A stretch of 64,000 bases of DNA from positions 186,001 to 250,000 of the forward strand of contig NZ_JAMSHO010000001.1 of assembly GCF_040147005.1 (NCBI RefSeq). Reading direction: 5' to 3'. Below the pieces are notes generated by a model. It ran no database searches and was not told where the DNA came from. It worked only from the letters and a program-made list of their open reading frames with translations. The stretch comes from Halomonas sp. H10-9-1 (lineage in GTDB: Bacteria > Pseudomonadota > Gammaproteobacteria > Pseudomonadales > Halomonadaceae). The position numbers were made by a program, and so were the translations under genes. Positions 61,902 through 64,000 of this stretch are shown one piece after another. Position 1 is the first letter of the stretch. Every line of letters begins with the position of its first letter.

Positions 61902-64000
61902 TCAGGCGTACAGGGGGTTGGGCTTTTCGGGGTCGATGCCGTATTTGGCGATGGCGTCCCGGACCTTGCCGCTCTTGAGCTTGCCCTCGTCGACCAGGGC
62001 TTGCAGCGCGGCCACGGTGACGTAATGACGATCCACCTCGAAGTGGCGGCGCAGGGCCTGGCGGCTGTCGGAGCGGCCGAAGCCGTCGGTGCCCAGCACC
62101 TCGTAACGCCGCGGCACGAAGGGTCGAATCTGTTCGGCGAACAGCCGGATGTAGTCGGTGGAGGCGATGACCGGTCCTTCGGTGCCTTCCAGGCACTGTT
62201 CGACATAGCTCTTGCGCGGTCTGTCCCCGGGATGCAGCCGGTTCCAGCGCTTGACGGCGTGGCCGTCGCGGGCCAGTTCATTGAAGCTCGGGCAACTCCA
62301 GACGTCGGCCGCCACGCCCCAGTCGTCGCGTAGCAGGTCCACCGCCGCAATCACTTCGTTGAGGATGCTGCCACAGCCCAGCAGCTGTACCCGCGGCCCC
62401 TTGCCCGCGGCCTTGCTGAAGGGGTACATGCCCTTGATGATGCCCTCTTCGGCGCCATCGGGAAGCGCTGGATGATGGTAATTCTCATTCAGTGTAGTGA
62501 TGTAGTAGAAGACGTTCTCCTGGTCCTCGTACATGCGCTTGAGGCCGTCGCGCACGATCACCGCCACCTCGTAGTGGAAGGTGGGGTCATAGGCCATGCA
62601 GTTGGGGATGAACTGGGCGAACAGCTGGCTATGCCCGTCCTGGTGCTGCAAGCCCTCGCCATTCAGGGTGGTGCGCCCCGAGGTGCCGCCGATCAAAAAA
62701 CCCCGCGCCAGCATGTCGCCGGCCGCCCAGGCCAGGTCGCCGATGCGCTGGAAGCCGAACATGGAGTAGTAGACGTAGAACGGGATCATGGTGACCCCGT
62801 GGTTGCTGTATGACGTGGCCGCCGCGATCCACGACGACATGGCCCCGTCCTCGTTGATGCCTTCCTGCAGGATCTGGCCTTTCTGGTCCTCCCGGTAGGG
62901 CATGATCTCCTCGGCGTCCATGGGCACGTACTTCTGCCCTTCGGGAGCGTAGATACCGATCTGCCGGAACATGCCTTCCATGCCGAAGGTGCGCGACTCG
63001 TCGGCGACGATCGGGGTCAGCCGCGGCCCCAGGGTCTTGTCCCGGGCCAGGGAGACCATGATGCGCACCAGGGCCATGGTGGTGGACATGGTGCGCTCGC
63101 CGGTGTCTGCCAGCACCTGCTTGAACATGTCCAGGGGCGGCGCCTCGAGCAGATCGCCGTTGCGTTGGCGCTGGGGGAGGTAGCCCCCCAGCGCCTTGCG
63201 CTGCTCGTGCAGGAACTGCATTTCGGCGCTGTCCTCCGGGGGCTTGAAGAACGCCGCCTGGGTGACCTGTTCGTCGCTGAGGGGCAGGTCGAAGCGCTGG
63301 TGGAAGTACCTGAGGTGATCCTCGCCCAGTTTCTTCTTCTGGTGAGTGATGTTCTGGCCCTCGCCGCCCTCGCCCATGCCGTAGCCCTTGACGGTCTTCA
63401 TCAGCAGCACCGAGGGCTTGTCCGTGGTGTTGACCGCGGCGTGATAGGCCGCATAGACCTTCTGCGGGTCGTGGCCACCGCGGACCAGCTTGTAGTAGAT
63501 GTCGTCGTCCGACAGGTGGGCGACCATTTCCTTGAGCTCCGGGTACTTGCCGAAGAAGTGCTCACGGATGTAGCCGCCGCCCTTGACCTTGAAGTTCTGA
63601 TACTCGCCGTCGACGCACTCCTCCATGCGCTTGCGCAACAGCCCCTTGGCGTCCTTGGCCAGCAGTTCGTCCCAGCCCGACCCCCACAGGCACTTGATGA
63701 CGTTCCATCCCGCGCCCCGGAAGTTGCCTTCCAGTTCCTGGACGATCTTGCTGTTGCCCCGCACCGGGCCGTCCAGACGCTGCAGATTGCAGTTGATCAC
63801 GAAGATCAGATTGTCCAGCTTCTCCCGGTTGGCCAGGGCGATGGCACCCTGGGACTGGGGCTCGTCCATCTCGCCGTCGCCCAGAAACGCCCAGACCTTT
63901 CGACCTTCGGTGTCGGCAAGCCCCCGGTGCTGGAGATACTTCATGAAGCGTGCCTGATAGATGGCCATGATCGGCGCCAGACCCATGGAGACGGTGGAGA
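61902..64000 (-). CDS. aceE: Pyruvate dehydrogenase E1 component, C-terminal part (5' end outside the window)
   Basis: About 700 residues of homodimeric-type E1 (normally near 885-890). The thiamine diphosphate motif GDGEMDEPQSQGAIALANRE ... NLIFVINCNLQRLDGPVRGN is complete. VKGYGMGEGGEGQNITHQKK, the central domain with FVPMDAEEIMPY-type and NEDGAMSSWIAAATSYSNHG, and the C-terminal LFAEQIRPFVPRRYEVLGTD, GFGRSDSRQALRRHFEVDRH blocks are present. It decarboxylates pyruvate and acetylates the E2 lipoyl group. The reading frame runs off the right edge; the missing part is the N-terminal 190 or so residues. Confidence 0.95.
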   Translation of the reverse strand, partial: STVSMGLAPIMAIYQARFMKYLQHRGLADTEGRKVWAFLGDGEMDEPQSQGAIALANREKLDNLIFVINCNLQRLDGPVRGNSKIVQELEGNFRGAGWNVIKCLWGSGWDELLAKDAKGLLRKRMEECVDGEYQNFKVKGGGYIREHFFGKYPELKEMVAHLSDDDIYYKLVRGGHDPQKVYAAYHAAVNTTDKPSVLLMKTVKGYGMGEGGEGQNITHQKKKLGEDHLRYFHQRFDLPLSDEQVTQAAFFKPPEDSAEMQFLHEQRKALGGYLPQRQRNGDLLEAPPLDMFKQVLADTGERTMSTTMALVRIMVSLARDKTLGPRLTPIVADESRTFGMEGMFRQIGIYAPEGQKYVPMDAEEIMPYREDQKGQILQEGINEDGAMSSWIAAATSYSNHGVTMIPFYVYYSMFGFQRIGDLAWAAGDMLARGFLIGGTSGRTTLNGEGLQHQDGHSQLFAQFIPNCMAYDPTFHYEVAVIVRDGLKRMYEDQENVFYYITTLNENYHHPALPDGAEEGIIKGMYPFSKAAGKGPRVQLLGCGSILNEVIAAVDLLRDDWGVAADVWSCPSFNELARDGHAVKRWNRLHPGDRPRKSYVEQCLEGTEGPVIASTDYIRLFAEQIRPFVPRRYEVLGTDGFGRSDSRQALRRHFEVDRHYVTVAALQALVDEGKLKSGKVRDAIAKYGIDPEKPNPLYA

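Overview
The window is about 64 kb of high-GC DNA from a gammaproteobacterium, most likely a Halomonas or another member of the Halomonadaceae. This rests on gene content rather than marker genes. There is a remnant ectoine hydroxylase of the Halomonas type, a glycine betaine to sarcosine to glycine pathway, BCCT, TRAP and Na+-coupled transporters, an aerobic cobalamin pathway, and dense gene packing with ATGA overlaps. No rRNA, tRNA, CRISPR array, prophage or replication origin was recognised.

Layout. (1) 1-7.7 kb: an aerobic cobalamin cluster on +, namely the end of cobN, an ExbB/TolQ-like channel protein, a DUF2149 protein, a BtuF/BtuC/BtuD importer, cobO, cobQ and a bluB that is cut off by an IS3 remnant. 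(2) 7.7-9.7 kb: an IS3-family remnant butted against a complete IS5-type element, which looks like a rearrangement breakpoint. (3) 9.8-14.7 kb: NAD-dependent molybdenum formate dehydrogenase (fused fdsGB, fdsA, fdsD). (4) 14.8-21.1 kb: glycine betaine monooxygenase. gbcA is intact on -, a complete IS3 sits in the gbcA-gbcB gap, and gbcB is split by an IS21 element with a perfect 5-bp target duplication. (5) 21.4-32.4 kb: a lower-GC accessory stretch with a DMT exporter, creatinase, creatininase, a BCCT transporter, a LysR regulator divergent from a 40-residue membrane protein plus an SSS symporter, an NhaC-type antiporter, the GbdR-type regulator, and two decayed AraC/GbdR-like fragments. (6) 32.7-42.3 kb: glyA-soxBDAG-cupin-purU-sdaA. 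(7) 42.3-46.3 kb: a 2-oxoadipate dioxygenase/decarboxylase-type enzyme, a LysR regulator and a divergent omega-aminotransferase. (8) 46.4-49.6 kb: an IS21 element whose istA is interrupted by an IS5 element. (9) 49.7-56.5 kb: an internally deleted ectD, pxpABC (5-oxoprolinase), a divergent TRAP transporter and a MarR-like regulator. (10) 56.7-64 kb: a frameshifted lactate permease and the pyruvate dehydrogenase genes lpd, aceF and aceE (truncated at the window edge).

How the genes work together. Betaine would be demethylated by GbcAB to dimethylglycine and later become sarcosine (the dimethylglycine step is not in the window). Creatinine would become creatine and then sarcosine plus urea through creatininase and creatinase. 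Sarcosine oxidase gives glycine and loads one-carbon units on tetrahydrofolate. GlyA makes serine and SdaA makes pyruvate. PurU frees formate, and the Fds enzyme oxidises it to CO2 with NADH gain.

The most notable pattern is gene loss. gbcB is cleanly interrupted, ectD has lost about 200 internal codons including two iron ligands, bluB is truncated and lldP carries a one-base frameshift. The strain therefore probably keeps osmolytes rather than burning or hydroxylating them. The best candidate for an under-described system is the CobN / ExbB-like / DUF2149 trio at the start, which looks like a proton-channel pair joined to a membrane-anchored chelatase subunit.
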